Positions 19,771 through 27,467 of a stretch of 46,375 bases of DNA are shown piece by piece (the first letter of the stretch is position 1; the number at the start of each line of letters is the position of its first letter). The stretch comes from Nitrosomonas sp. Lineage in GTDB: Bacteria; Pseudomonadota; Gammaproteobacteria; Burkholderiales; Nitrosomonadaceae. The stretch spans positions 1-46,375 of the forward strand of contig NZ_JAIEMO010000037.1 in the NCBI RefSeq assembly GCF_019752095.1, given 5' to 3'. A program made the translations under genes and the position numbers. A model generated the notes under the pieces. That model made no database searches and was not told where the DNA came from. It was given only the letters and a program-made list of their open reading frames with translations.

Positions 19771-20039
19771 CGTCAATAAACGCTTTTCAATACAAAGCTT
19801 CATGATCTCAAAGGTTCATTAACACAATATAAAGTAAGAAATCTTATATGTGCGAACATTCAGTGGTATATAGGATAAAGACATAATCTGATCGGCAGTT
19901 AGGTTAATAGTTAATAGCACTCCCACCAGGCTGTTTTTTCTTGATTAATCAGACTTTATCTGTCGGAAAGTTTACTGCCGTAGTGCAAATTTCCAATTGC
20001 GGATGGAGTAGAACTCTCGTTTAAGTAACTTCTGACGCT
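19771..20039. other. Gene-free spacer downstream of the terminator
   Basis: Counting from the lipoprotein stop at 19692, about 350 bases hold no gene. Apart from the hairpin at 19731-19770 I see no repeat, RNA or recognisable gene remnant. The only open frame crossing it (19549-19803, minus) is antisense to the lipoprotein. Confidence 0.5.
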
Positions 20040-20669
20040 CTATTTTTTGCTCACTGCAAAATAACTCGTCATTAAATTCCGGTAGTTCGGAAGATAATTG
20101 GAGAACAAAGCACCCAAACCTTCGACATCGTTGCGCCAGTCACGGTGTAACTCGCAAGCCACGCCAAACCAGCTCATCAGCTGCACACCGGCAGACTGCA
20201 TTCTCGCCCAGGCAGCATCACGGGTCACTTCATTGAAGGTGCCAGAAGCATCAGTGACTACGAAAACCTCAAACCCTTCTTCGATGGCCGATAATGCCGG
20301 AAAAGCAACACAGACCTCAGTTACCACACCGGCAATAATGAGTTGTTTGCGCCCAGTCTTTTTGATGGCATTGACAAAATCTTCGTTATCCCAGGCATTG
20401 ATGTTGCCAGGGCGGGCAACATACGGTGCGTCGGGAAACATTTCCTTGATTTCCGGAACCAGTGGACCGTTTGGGCCATCCTCAAAACTCGTTGTCAGGA
20501 TTGTCGGCAGCTTGAAATATTTTCCGCAGGCTGTTAAGGCTAGTACATTATTTTTGAATTCATTGGGTGAGAAATCCTGCACCAGCGAGATCAGGCCCGC
20601 CTGATGATCCACTAGCAGCAGAACCGCATCATCCTTAGAAAGTCGTTTATATTTAAAAGATTTATCCAT
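20040..20669 (-). CDS. Isochorismatase-like (YcaC-type) cysteine hydrolase
   Basis: A 209-residue cysteine hydrolase of the isochorismatase fold, close to the YcaC branch. The nucleophilic cysteine lies in 'GVVTEVCVAFPALSA', the catalytic aspartate in 'LLLVDHQAGLI' and the cis-peptide region in 'IIAGVVTEVC'. YcaC-type proteins are oligomeric hydrolases without a proven substrate. It is the last of a same-strand run pirin, SnoaL-like, YcaC-like, with 66 bases separating it from the previous gene, so probably one operon. Confidence 0.88.
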   Translation of the reverse strand: MDKSFKYKRLSKDDAVLLLVDHQAGLISLVQDFSPNEFKNNVLALTACGKYFKLPTILTTSFEDGPNGPLVPEIKEMFPDAPYVARPGNINAWDNEDFVNAIKKTGRKQLIIAGVVTEVCVAFPALSAIEEGFEVFVVTDASGTFNEVTRDAAWARMQSAGVQLMSWFGVACELHRDWRNDVEGLGALFSNYLPNYRNLMTSYFAVSKK

Positions 20670-20735
20670 TTATATACCTCTTGCAATCATTAAAAAGACC
20701 AGAAATGAAGTGAAATTTTTATGCGAAGCTATTGC

Positions 20736-21086
20736 TTAATATAGTGCGTAGAATTGGTCACTCATGATCTTCCCATCTTTCCAATGCTGAACGGCAACCT
20801 GATCAAAGTTTTTGTGGCCATACTCTTTATGTTTGTATTCGAAGTGCCACTCGGTCATCGTCACGTTTTCACCCACAGCAGTCGATTTAATCTCTGATTT
20901 GAGCCATTCCTCAACGCCTTCAAATACTGATGATTCCCGATCTTTGGCTTGTTGTAATCCTTTTGCTACCACATCATTCTTTTCAATCACAACGCAATCG
21001 GGGTGATAGTATTTATCCATGGATTGCAAAATCTCGCCATTAAGTATCATATTGTTTAAGTCGATAAGTTTATCTTCCAAAGTCAT
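20736..21086 (-). CDS. SnoaL/NTF2-like fold protein
   Basis: A 116-residue protein of the NTF2-like superfamily ('LNNMILNGEILQSMDKYYHPDC' region at the start, 'MTEWHFEYKHKEYG' and 'VAVQHWKDGKIMSDQFYALY' at the end). SnoaL-like domains serve as small enzymes, such as cyclases and isomerases, or as ligand-binding units. The start has a good ribosome-binding site (AGGAGGAATCA before ATG). It sits between the pirin and YcaC-like genes. No specific activity can be assigned. Confidence 0.8.
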   Translation of the reverse strand: MTLEDKLIDLNNMILNGEILQSMDKYYHPDCVVIEKNDVVAKGLQQAKDRESSVFEGVEEWLKSEIKSTAVGENVTMTEWHFEYKHKEYGHKNFDQVAVQHWKDGKIMSDQFYALY

Positions 21087-21192
21087 TGATTCCTCCTGTT
21101 TTAGTTATATTTTGTTGCGGTGCAGCTCCAACCTCGGGTCTTTTCGCCAACTGGCATATACCTCTCTGATAGCTAATTTAACGTGCAAATCC

Positions 21193-22086
21193 TCAAGATG
21201 GCAAATGTCCCATTTTTCCGCTTTGATAATCGGCCTTGGCTTGACGGATTTCATCTTCTGTATTCATCACAAATGGGCCGCTGCCAACAATCGATTCGTT
21301 AATCGGTTCGCCACTCAGTAACAATAACGTTGTGTCTTGTATGGTACTGATACCAATCTGATCGCCAGCCGAATCAAATACGGCGACCTCTGCTGCGCCA
21401 ATTATTTCTGAATCATTAATCTGCACAGAACCTTTCAGAATTGCCAAGATCGTGTTGTAGCCGCTGGGAACAACAAGATTAATCGTTTGTTGGCCAGACG
21501 CACGTATATCCCAGATATGAATCGGCGTAAACGTCTGAGCTGGCCCTCTTAACTCATCGAATTCACCTGCAATGACGCGTACGTTTCCTTGATCACCAGG
21601 AAGCTTCGCGACAGGAATCTGATCATTTAAAATGTTCTGATAGCGTGGCGGTGACATTTTATCTTTGGCCGGCAAATTAACCCATAGTTGCACCATTTCA
21701 AATAATCCGCCGCGCTGCGCAAAATCCCGGCCATGAAATTCTTCATGAACAATACCGGAAGCGGCGGTCATCCATTGCACATCCCCAGGGCCTATCTTTC
21801 CGCCTCCGCCAGAGCTGTCGCGGTGTTCCACTTCGCCACTATAAACAATGGTCACTGTTTCAAAACCACGATGTGGATGTTCATCGACACCCAGACGTTG
21901 GGTTGTCGGCGGAAATTCAATCGGACCTGCATAATCAAATAGTAAAAAAGGGCTAATGGATGCTCCAAGCTTCGGGTAACTAAATAGGGAACGAACAGGA
22001 AAGCCGTCCCCAACCCAATGCTGGTCATTATTACGCAAAATATGCTGGAGTTTCTTGGCTGATAATTCGGATTTGGTTGTGAACAT
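21193..22086 (-). CDS. Pirin-family cupin protein
   Basis: A 297-residue pirin, a two-domain cupin. The diagnostic N-terminal segment is present: 'DEHPHRGFETVTIVYSGEVEHRDSSG' with the metal ligands His-x-His and Glu, and 'GDVQWMTAASGIVHEEF'. The second cupin domain covers about residues 175-285. Some bacterial pirins are quercetin 2,3-dioxygenases; others are redox sensors. AAAGGAGGAAA precedes the ATG. It is the first gene of the run with the SnoaL-like and YcaC-like genes and is probably driven by a promoter in 22087-22160. Confidence 0.92.
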   Translation of the reverse strand: MFTTKSELSAKKLQHILRNNDQHWVGDGFPVRSLFSYPKLGASISPFLLFDYAGPIEFPPTTQRLGVDEHPHRGFETVTIVYSGEVEHRDSSGGGGKIGPGDVQWMTAASGIVHEEFHGRDFAQRGGLFEMVQLWVNLPAKDKMSPPRYQNILNDQIPVAKLPGDQGNVRVIAGEFDELRGPAQTFTPIHIWDIRASGQQTINLVVPSGYNTILAILKGSVQINDSEIIGAAEVAVFDSAGDQIGISTIQDTTLLLLSGEPINESIVGSGPFVMNTEDEIRQAKADYQSGKMGHLPS

Positions 22087-22282
22087 TGACTATTTCCTCC
22101 TTTAATTTTAAGGCCATAAGCTAAGACTATACACTTACATAATTGTTTGGAATCAGGGATTCTATGAAATTCGCGTTCGGAAATGGGTAAATTCCAACAA
22201 AGGTACGTAATACGTCATAGAGAAATTACTGATGGTTTGAATTTTAACGGGAAATAGCCATTAACATTTGTTGGAATTTAAT

Positions 22283-22543
22283 TTAACAGCGAAATAGCTC
22301 TACATCAGCACAACCATCTTGTGGCTTCACCGGGGGAGGAACGGAGCGCTCACCAAGCTGCTGCCGCAGATTAATCTCAATGGTGCGACAAATAGCATTC
22401 AGGGGAATATCTTTCATTTTCTGATCGAAAGGGTCTACTGTCCGGCCTCCTATTCTTTCCGTGGTAGTAAAAACCGTCGCTAAGGCGATGTGCACTGGTA
22501 TCATTTGCCAGTCTAGATGTCGCACTAGTCCAAGTGGCAACTG
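22283..22543 (-). pseudogene. C-terminal remnant of a second bestrophin-family gene
   Basis: The last ~85 codons of a bestrophin-like gene survive. The peptide 'LPLGLVRHLDWQMIPVHIAL', 'TTTERIGGRTVDPFDQKMKD' and 'AICRTIEINLRQQLGERS' aligns block by block with the end of the intact protein at 2177-3145. The coding sequence stops abruptly at 22541-22543, where the IS3-type element begins, and the N-terminal part is not found beyond the element. So an insertion followed by an adjacent deletion removed the rest. Confidence 0.85.
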
Positions 22544-23071
22544 ACATGATCTAATAGACTCGGACTAACCCAGTTAAGAGAAAATAATCTTAACTGGAGA
22601 AAAGATGAGAACAAGAAAGCAGTACACAAAAGAATTCAAATTAGATGCAGTTAACTTGGTTCTGGATCAAGAGTATCCGATAACGGAAGCTGCACGCAGC
22701 CTGGAGATTAACGCTAATATGTTGAGGCGCTGGATTAAAAAGTATCAGGCAGATGACGGCGGGCAGTTGTTCAGAGGCAATGAAAAGCTGACGCCAGAGC
22801 AGGAAGAAATTCGACGACTGAAAGCGCGGATCAAGCAGTTCAATCTGGAGAGGAAAATATTAGAGGAAGCGGCTGGAGATTCAATGGGTGAAAGCAACGA
22901 AGTGAAATATTCGTTTTTCACCCAAAAGAAGAAGACCTGCCCAGTTGGCTTGGGGTGTCAACTAATATCGACTGCATTTATACTTGGGATAAAAAGCCCA
23001 ACTCAATATGAGGCAGAAACAGAAAAATTGGAGAAAGTTGCTTAACTGGATTGTCTAGAATTAGTTGACCA
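22542..23071 (+). mobile_element. Internally deleted IS3-family element (about 530 bases)
   Basis: The element seems to run from TGACATGATC at 22542 to TTGACCA at 23071. Near each end lies the inverted motif CCAGTTAAG (22570-22578) / CTTAACTGG (23041-23049); another CTTAACTGG at 22589-22597 makes a perfect 9-base hairpin at the left end. Inside is a single reading frame containing the start of orfA, a piece of the orfB start and the last ~20 residues of orfB. A full IS3 element would be about 1.2-1.3 kb, so roughly 700 bases of the integrase core are missing and it cannot move alone. Exact ends are inferred. Confidence 0.75.
22605..23045 (+). pseudogene. Truncated IS3-family transposase (orfA fused to orfB ends)
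   Basis: A 146-codon frame. Residues 1-95 are IS3 OrfA: the helix-turn-helix ('YTKEFKLDAVNLVLDQE', 'SLEINANMLRRWIKKYQ') and the leucine-rich coiled coil ('EEIRRLKARIKQFNLERKIL'). Residues about 100-120 look like the beginning of OrfB ('VKYSFFTQKKKTCPVG'), and the end 'GIKSPTQYEAETEKLEKVA' is the usual OrfB C-terminus. The DDE integrase core is absent. GGAGAAAAG precedes the ATG. It may still produce a DNA-binding OrfA-like protein, but not an active transposase. Confidence 0.82.
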
Positions 23072-23141
23072 CGTCGAACCTTTCAAATAGATTGAAAATA
23101 AAATTTGATTATTTGTAGACCGTCGACAAGAGGAAGATACC

Positions 23142-23711
23142 GTGACAAAAATTATCGGAATTACGGGAAGTCTGCGCAGTGCCTCGTTCAATACTGCGCT
23201 ATTACATGCAGCTAAAGAATCGCTGCCTAACAATAGTGTGCTTGAGATTGTAACGCTCAAGGGTATTCCACTTTACGATGGCGATATTGAAAGCACAGAA
23301 GGAATTCCTCAAGCAGTCACCACGCTGCAAGATAAAATCGCTGCTGCTGATGGATTATTGTTGGCTACGCCGGAATACAATAATTCTATGCCAGGCGTAT
23401 TCAAGAATGGATTGGATTGGTTGTCGCGGCCGCCCAGTGCGACTGCACGGGTTTTTAGAAATCGTCCGGTTGCGGTGATAGGCGCAACACCCGGTGGGTT
23501 TGGCACAGTACTGGCTCAAAATGCCTGGCTACCCGTACTACGTACATTAGGCACATCCCCATGGTTCGGTGGAAGATTATTAGTATCTCGTGCACATCAA
23601 ATTTTCAACGAAAATGGGGCGATGGTGGATGAAACGGCGCGACAACAACTGGCGGATTTTCTTGTGGGCTTTATAGAATTCATCCACGTCAGCAATAAGC
23701 TGCAGCGATAA
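23142..23711 (+). CDS. NADPH-dependent FMN reductase family flavoprotein
   Basis: A 189-residue flavodoxin-fold protein of the NADPH-dependent FMN reductase group (ChrR/YieF/azoreductase-like). It opens with 'KIIGITGSLRSASFNTALL', the phosphate-binding loop, and has 'LLATPEYNNSMPGVFKNGLDWLS', the FMN-contact motif of the family, and 'VAVIGATPGGFGT'. Start is GTG at 23142 with AGGA at 23131-23134. These enzymes reduce quinones, chromate or azo dyes with two electrons, often protecting against quinone stress. It converges on the MFS gene and lies just after the IS3 remnant. Confidence 0.9.
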   Translation: MTKIIGITGSLRSASFNTALLHAAKESLPNNSVLEIVTLKGIPLYDGDIESTEGIPQAVTTLQDKIAAADGLLLATPEYNNSMPGVFKNGLDWLSRPPSATARVFRNRPVAVIGATPGGFGTVLAQNAWLPVLRTLGTSPWFGGRLLVSRAHQIFNENGAMVDETARQQLADFLVGFIEFIHVSNKLQR

Positions 23712-23748
23712 AATAATCAAACTTCTGAAGAAGGCGACGATAGGGTTT

Positions 23749-25359
23749 TCATTTTTTTGTCTTTGCAATGGCAAACTTGGGCGCTACATAATGGGTAACT
23801 ACAGGTTCGCTTCCGCTTACGAGTAATGTATGGAGTTCTGTCTGTAACACACGATCTGCATGAGTTACGCGCTCGTGCTGACGAAGATGCTCAAGCCAGG
23901 AATCGACACTGAAGGATTCGATAAAGTGATTCGGTTTTTCGGTATGCTCAAACACACCCCAGGCAAAAGCACCATCACGACGACGTCGTTTGCTGAGTTC
24001 GCGTATCATGGTTAAGAACTCACTTGTTTTGTCGTTCCGAACCATATACTGAATGGTCACCAGGACTGGCCCGCGATCATGTGACACACCCTCATGCACC
24101 ATGGGTGTCGGCCAATGCATCGAAGGTGTAAGATCAACATTTTCGATGCCGCTGATGTGCCAGCGCCAAGTGAGCAGTGTGGCTATCACTGCGCCAGATG
24201 CTGCAATCATTAGTGACTCTGAAATGCTAGTTATTTCGGCGACTTTGCCCCACAGCAGGCTGCCGAATGCCATAGAACCCATAAAAACTGCCATAAAGAC
24301 AGCCAGCCCGCGCGATCGTACCCAATTAGGAAGTGCCATTTGTGCTGCTACCTGGAGTGATGACAACACAGTGATCCATGCAATACCACTTACACCCGCC
24401 GCCAAACACAGGAAAATCAATTGATCGAATGTTGCCAGCGCAAACATGGTGCATGCGTACACGACCGCCGCTAACGCAACTAAGCTATCGCGTGAAATTT
24501 TTTCACGCAGCTGGGGTAACGAGAGAGCGCCGATGACAGCTCCGGCACCAATCGAAGCTACCAAGATGCCAAATGTTTGCGGCCCACCGTTTTCTAAGCT
24601 CTTAACTAGCAGCGGTAATAGGGCCCAGGAAGCACTGGCAAATAGAAAAAAACCGAATCCTCGAATGATAGCGGCTTGGAGGTCTGGTGCATGACGTGCA
24701 AAGCGGAAACCGGAACGTAATGCACTGAAGAATCGCTCGCTCGGCAATTCACTGATGGGTGCCTCGCGTCGCCAACGTACCAAAGCAAAAATGACAAGAA
24801 AATACGTGAGTGCATTCAAAACAAACACTGCACCGGTTCCGGCAAAAGATACAATTACTCCAGCCAATGCCGGACCAATTGTACGCGCCATATTGATTCC
24901 AAGGCTGTTCAATGCAATAGCAGACTGTAGCTCGTTGCGCGGCACAAGTTCCGGTGTTATCGCTGCCCACGCTGGCAGCATCATAGCTGACCCGATCCCC
25001 ATCGCAAACGTCAATGCAATCAGGCTCCATGCCGAGGTAACACCCGTCAGTGTCATAAATCCCAGTAGCCCAGCCACCAGCGCCAACCATAATTGCACCA
25101 CGATAAGGTAGCTACGCCGATCAACGATGTCAGCCAAGGCGCCCGCTGGCATGGCCAATAGAAAAATAGGTAAAGTGGTGGCGGTTTGGATCAGCGCTAC
25201 CATAACGGGTGTAGGCGACAGTGTGGTCATTAGCCAGCTAGCGCCGATATCATGCATCCAGGTTCCGATATTCGATATCAGAGTTGCCATCCATAGCATG
25301 CGAAAAACGGGAATCCTGAACGGAGACCAAGCCGACGGCGTGTTGGTCAAGTTGTTCAA
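23749..25359 (-). CDS. MFS_3-family exporter with C-terminal soluble domain
   Basis: A 536-residue transporter of the MFS_3 (transmembrane secretion effector, EntS-like) family. The N-terminal 'PFRIPVFRMLWMATLISNIGTWM' and the A-loop 'LADIVDRRSYLIV' are typical; twelve or so hydrophobic segments fill residues 20-405. Residues about 420-525 form a soluble domain ('VTIQYMVRNDKTSEFLTMI', 'GVFEHTEKPNHFIESFSVDSW') resembling a dimeric alpha/beta-barrel (ABM-like) fold, as usual in this family. Export of a small molecule is inferred; the substrate is unknown. Confidence 0.9.
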   Translation of the reverse strand: MNNLTNTPSAWSPFRIPVFRMLWMATLISNIGTWMHDIGASWLMTTLSPTPVMVALIQTATTLPIFLLAMPAGALADIVDRRSYLIVVQLWLALVAGLLGFMTLTGVTSAWSLIALTFAMGIGSAMMLPAWAAITPELVPRNELQSAIALNSLGINMARTIGPALAGVIVSFAGTGAVFVLNALTYFLVIFALVRWRREAPISELPSERFFSALRSGFRFARHAPDLQAAIIRGFGFFLFASASWALLPLLVKSLENGGPQTFGILVASIGAGAVIGALSLPQLREKISRDSLVALAAVVYACTMFALATFDQLIFLCLAAGVSGIAWITVLSSLQVAAQMALPNWVRSRGLAVFMAVFMGSMAFGSLLWGKVAEITSISESLMIAASGAVIATLLTWRWHISGIENVDLTPSMHWPTPMVHEGVSHDRGPVLVTIQYMVRNDKTSEFLTMIRELSKRRRRDGAFAWGVFEHTEKPNHFIESFSVDSWLEHLRQHERVTHADRVLQTELHTLLVSGSEPVVTHYVAPKFAIAKTKK

Positions 25360-25707
25360 TCTTTCACCTGTGCCTTACAATATGCAAGCTGTGCAAATTC
25401 AATCACTTTCTGATTATATACGCAAAATAAGAACGTACAGATAACAAGGTGGGCATCAATGAATGAAATTACGATCGTCTCAAGCCAAAATCAACATCGA
25501 GTACTCACAGAGTGGATGCTTGGCAGATTTACCAACACGAAAAATGAAACCTCCCAAAAGTCCTGCATATATTGACACTGCTGAAGAATAACACTGCTAT
25601 TGTAATGATACTACGCAGACAGAACCGCAACACCTGTATGACTCAGGCGCCAGTGGTGTTTGCGGTTCAGGTCGGTCATTTCGTGGTGGTAATCAATATA
25701 TGATCCA
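25360..25707. other. Gene-free spacer with an imperfect inverted repeat
   Basis: About 350 bases without a gene between the MFS and carbonic anhydrase genes. It holds an inverted repeat, GAACCGCAACACC (25622-25634) and GGTGTTTGCGGTTC (25655-25668), which pair fully apart from one extra T, with a 20-base loop and no T run. It lies just downstream of the carbonic anhydrase gene. The rest shows nothing recognisable. Confidence 0.55.
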
Positions 25708-26508
25708 TTACTGCGTCGAAAGCAAAGATCGTCCATTTAGGTTCTGAGGCGCTCTCGCATTATTGGTATAAATATCCTTGAGTTGCACAAGTTGTGCAGC
25801 CGAGATAGTGATCACTTTCGGCAAAAGATACCATTGCACACCTTCGCTGCACGGAGGCGTAGTTAATGAACCTGCAACGGTATAATAATCCAAGTTTGCG
25901 GGATCCAAATCAGCAGGAAGCAGTTCTGCGGGATTAATCTGTATACCGGAACTTGCGTTCTGACCGCCTTCTTCATGTGGGATATTATCCAGAATGGTGC
26001 CAAACACAGGATTTTCCTCCCCAATATCAACTGCGACAGCCAAGACTATAATTCTCCCGTCTTCATTAATATGAACATAATGTAGTTCAGCCGGAAATGA
26101 TTTGCCCCCTACGACATGTTCACTGGGCTCATGAAAATGGAATTGAATCAATGGAAAAGATTCTTCACCAATCATCAACACACCCGAATAATCTTCAGAT
26201 GTATTCACTTGTATACCATGCCCGCTATTGAAGAAAACCGGCGCGGTGTCAGTGTCATATAAAGCCGCTAGTTTATTGAGAGATTTTGAGTCAATGATAG
26301 TTGCACTTGCAAGATCTACTGGAGATTGATGCTTGCCAATACCGCATTCTCCAAAGGGATAGTTCAGTGGCACATTTTGTGTTGTATCCTGAATCGCCCA
26401 CCATGTTGATTGCTCATCATGACTCCAGTGCGGCGTCTCAGAAACAGCAATGGTTACATAACATGTAAAAATTGTAAAAGCCAGGTTTCTCAATATTTTC
26501 GTATTCAT
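25708..26508 (-). CDS. Periplasmic alpha-carbonic anhydrase
   Basis: A 266-residue alpha-type carbonic anhydrase, interconverting CO2 and bicarbonate. A signal peptide (about residues 1-23) sends it to the periplasm. The mature enzyme begins 'HWSHDEQSTWW' and has the active-site pattern: zinc ligands His124 and His126 in 'QFHFHEPSEH' and His143 in 'ELHYVH', Thr in 'GSLTTPPCSEGVQW', and a Cys55-Cys220 pair for the usual disulfide. All key residues are present. It lies 31 bases after a small lipoprotein gene on the same strand and may be cotranscribed. Confidence 0.95.
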   Translation of the reverse strand: MNTKILRNLAFTIFTCYVTIAVSETPHWSHDEQSTWWAIQDTTQNVPLNYPFGECGIGKHQSPVDLASATIIDSKSLNKLAALYDTDTAPVFFNSGHGIQVNTSEDYSGVLMIGEESFPLIQFHFHEPSEHVVGGKSFPAELHYVHINEDGRIIVLAVAVDIGEENPVFGTILDNIPHEEGGQNASSGIQINPAELLPADLDPANLDYYTVAGSLTTPPCSEGVQWYLLPKVITISAAQLVQLKDIYTNNARAPQNLNGRSLLSTQ

Positions 26509-26539
26509 GAATTAACTCCGATTGCAAGTAGTAATTGGA

Positions 26540-26794
26540 TTAGCAAGGGTTTTTTCTACAAAAATCAATCATGGATGGTTTATTTTCCTGATTTGAGTTT
26601 TGAGGCGATTGAGAGTCTGTGCTCTTAGTTGATGCATTGGGTTGAGCGGCTTGTTTCTGCTGGCTGCTGTCAGTCGATAATCTTTTTTGCTGACTCGGAT
26701 CAATCAGCGATTTTGATTTATTTCCATCTGATTCAGCAAAACATGAAGCAACACTTAAACTTAATGACACAGCCAAAAATAATTTTATAAGCAT
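26540..26794 (-). CDS. Small secreted or lipid-anchored Ser/Gln-rich protein
   Basis: An 84-residue protein starting at the ATG whose complement is at 26792-26794, with AGAGG seven or so bases upstream. The signal sequence 'LIKLFLAVSLSLSVASC' ends in V-A-S-C, a possible lipobox; cleavage after 'CFA' is the alternative. The mature part is very rich in Ser, Gln, Lys and Asn and so probably disordered, ending in 'IDFCRKNPC' with two cysteines. No family recognised. It precedes the carbonic anhydrase gene by 31 bases. Confidence 0.65.
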   Translation of the reverse strand: MLIKLFLAVSLSLSVASCFAESDGNKSKSLIDPSQQKRLSTDSSQQKQAAQPNASTKSTDSQSPQNSNQENKPSMIDFCRKNPC

Positions 26795-27467
26795 GATGTA
26801 CCTCTTCAAGAAAGAAAGAATTTTGTTGCAGTTCGTAAAATGCGATTGGCACATTACCATAAAGATATTGAGAAAATGTTAAGAGAGTGTCATAAATATG
26901 TGAATAAAATATCAACCGAGACAAATAATAAAAGTAGGGTTATTACAACTTATATTAAATATATTCTTGTTAAGGGATGAAATTGCAAACTTATGGCGTC
27001 AGATTATTTACCTCGATATTTTACTCTGCGGCGGCTTTAAATCCATTTGAGAGGATTCTTCTAAATGTCAACAAACCAACCGTATAGCTCATTTGCATAT
27101 TTTCGGCGCATCTGATTTCTTATAACCCTATCCTTTCAAGAAATAGAAGCTCCGGTAAATTCAGGCGATTCATGATTAAAATCCTGATTAGACGTCTTCT
27201 AGAAAGTAGCCATATGTCATGTTAATAGTCTGAAACAATGATTAGAATCAGAAAATAAATGCAGTATTAAAAATGTCGAGTGTATGAATTACACAACAAT
27301 ATAATAGTAAAACTTCGGTGCTAAAGTAGGGATTTGAGCGATTATCATGTAAATTTGAAGCTGTAAGCTGTTTAAGAAGATGCAGGATTTTGCACGTCTG
27401 AATCAAAACATGTGTAACTGTCATGTTATAACTTGATCGGACTTAACTCATTAAGGGGAAAATCACC
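26795..27467. other. Long AT-rich gene-free region before fadE
   Basis: Almost 700 bases without a supported gene. It must hold the promoters for the lipoprotein/carbonic anhydrase pair and for the acyl-CoA dehydrogenase. A weak -35-like TTGCAC (27390-27395) and the short inverted repeat ACATG..CATGT (27408-27426) lie upstream of fadE. A short minus-strand frame around 27025-27120 has no start or homologue I know. No RNA gene recognised. Confidence 0.4.

Noticed and set aside
24749..25090. Cysteine-rich 113-codon minus-strand frame
   Set aside because: Lies in the MFS transporter gene in another frame; the cysteines come from reading Gly/Leu/Ala codons out of frame.
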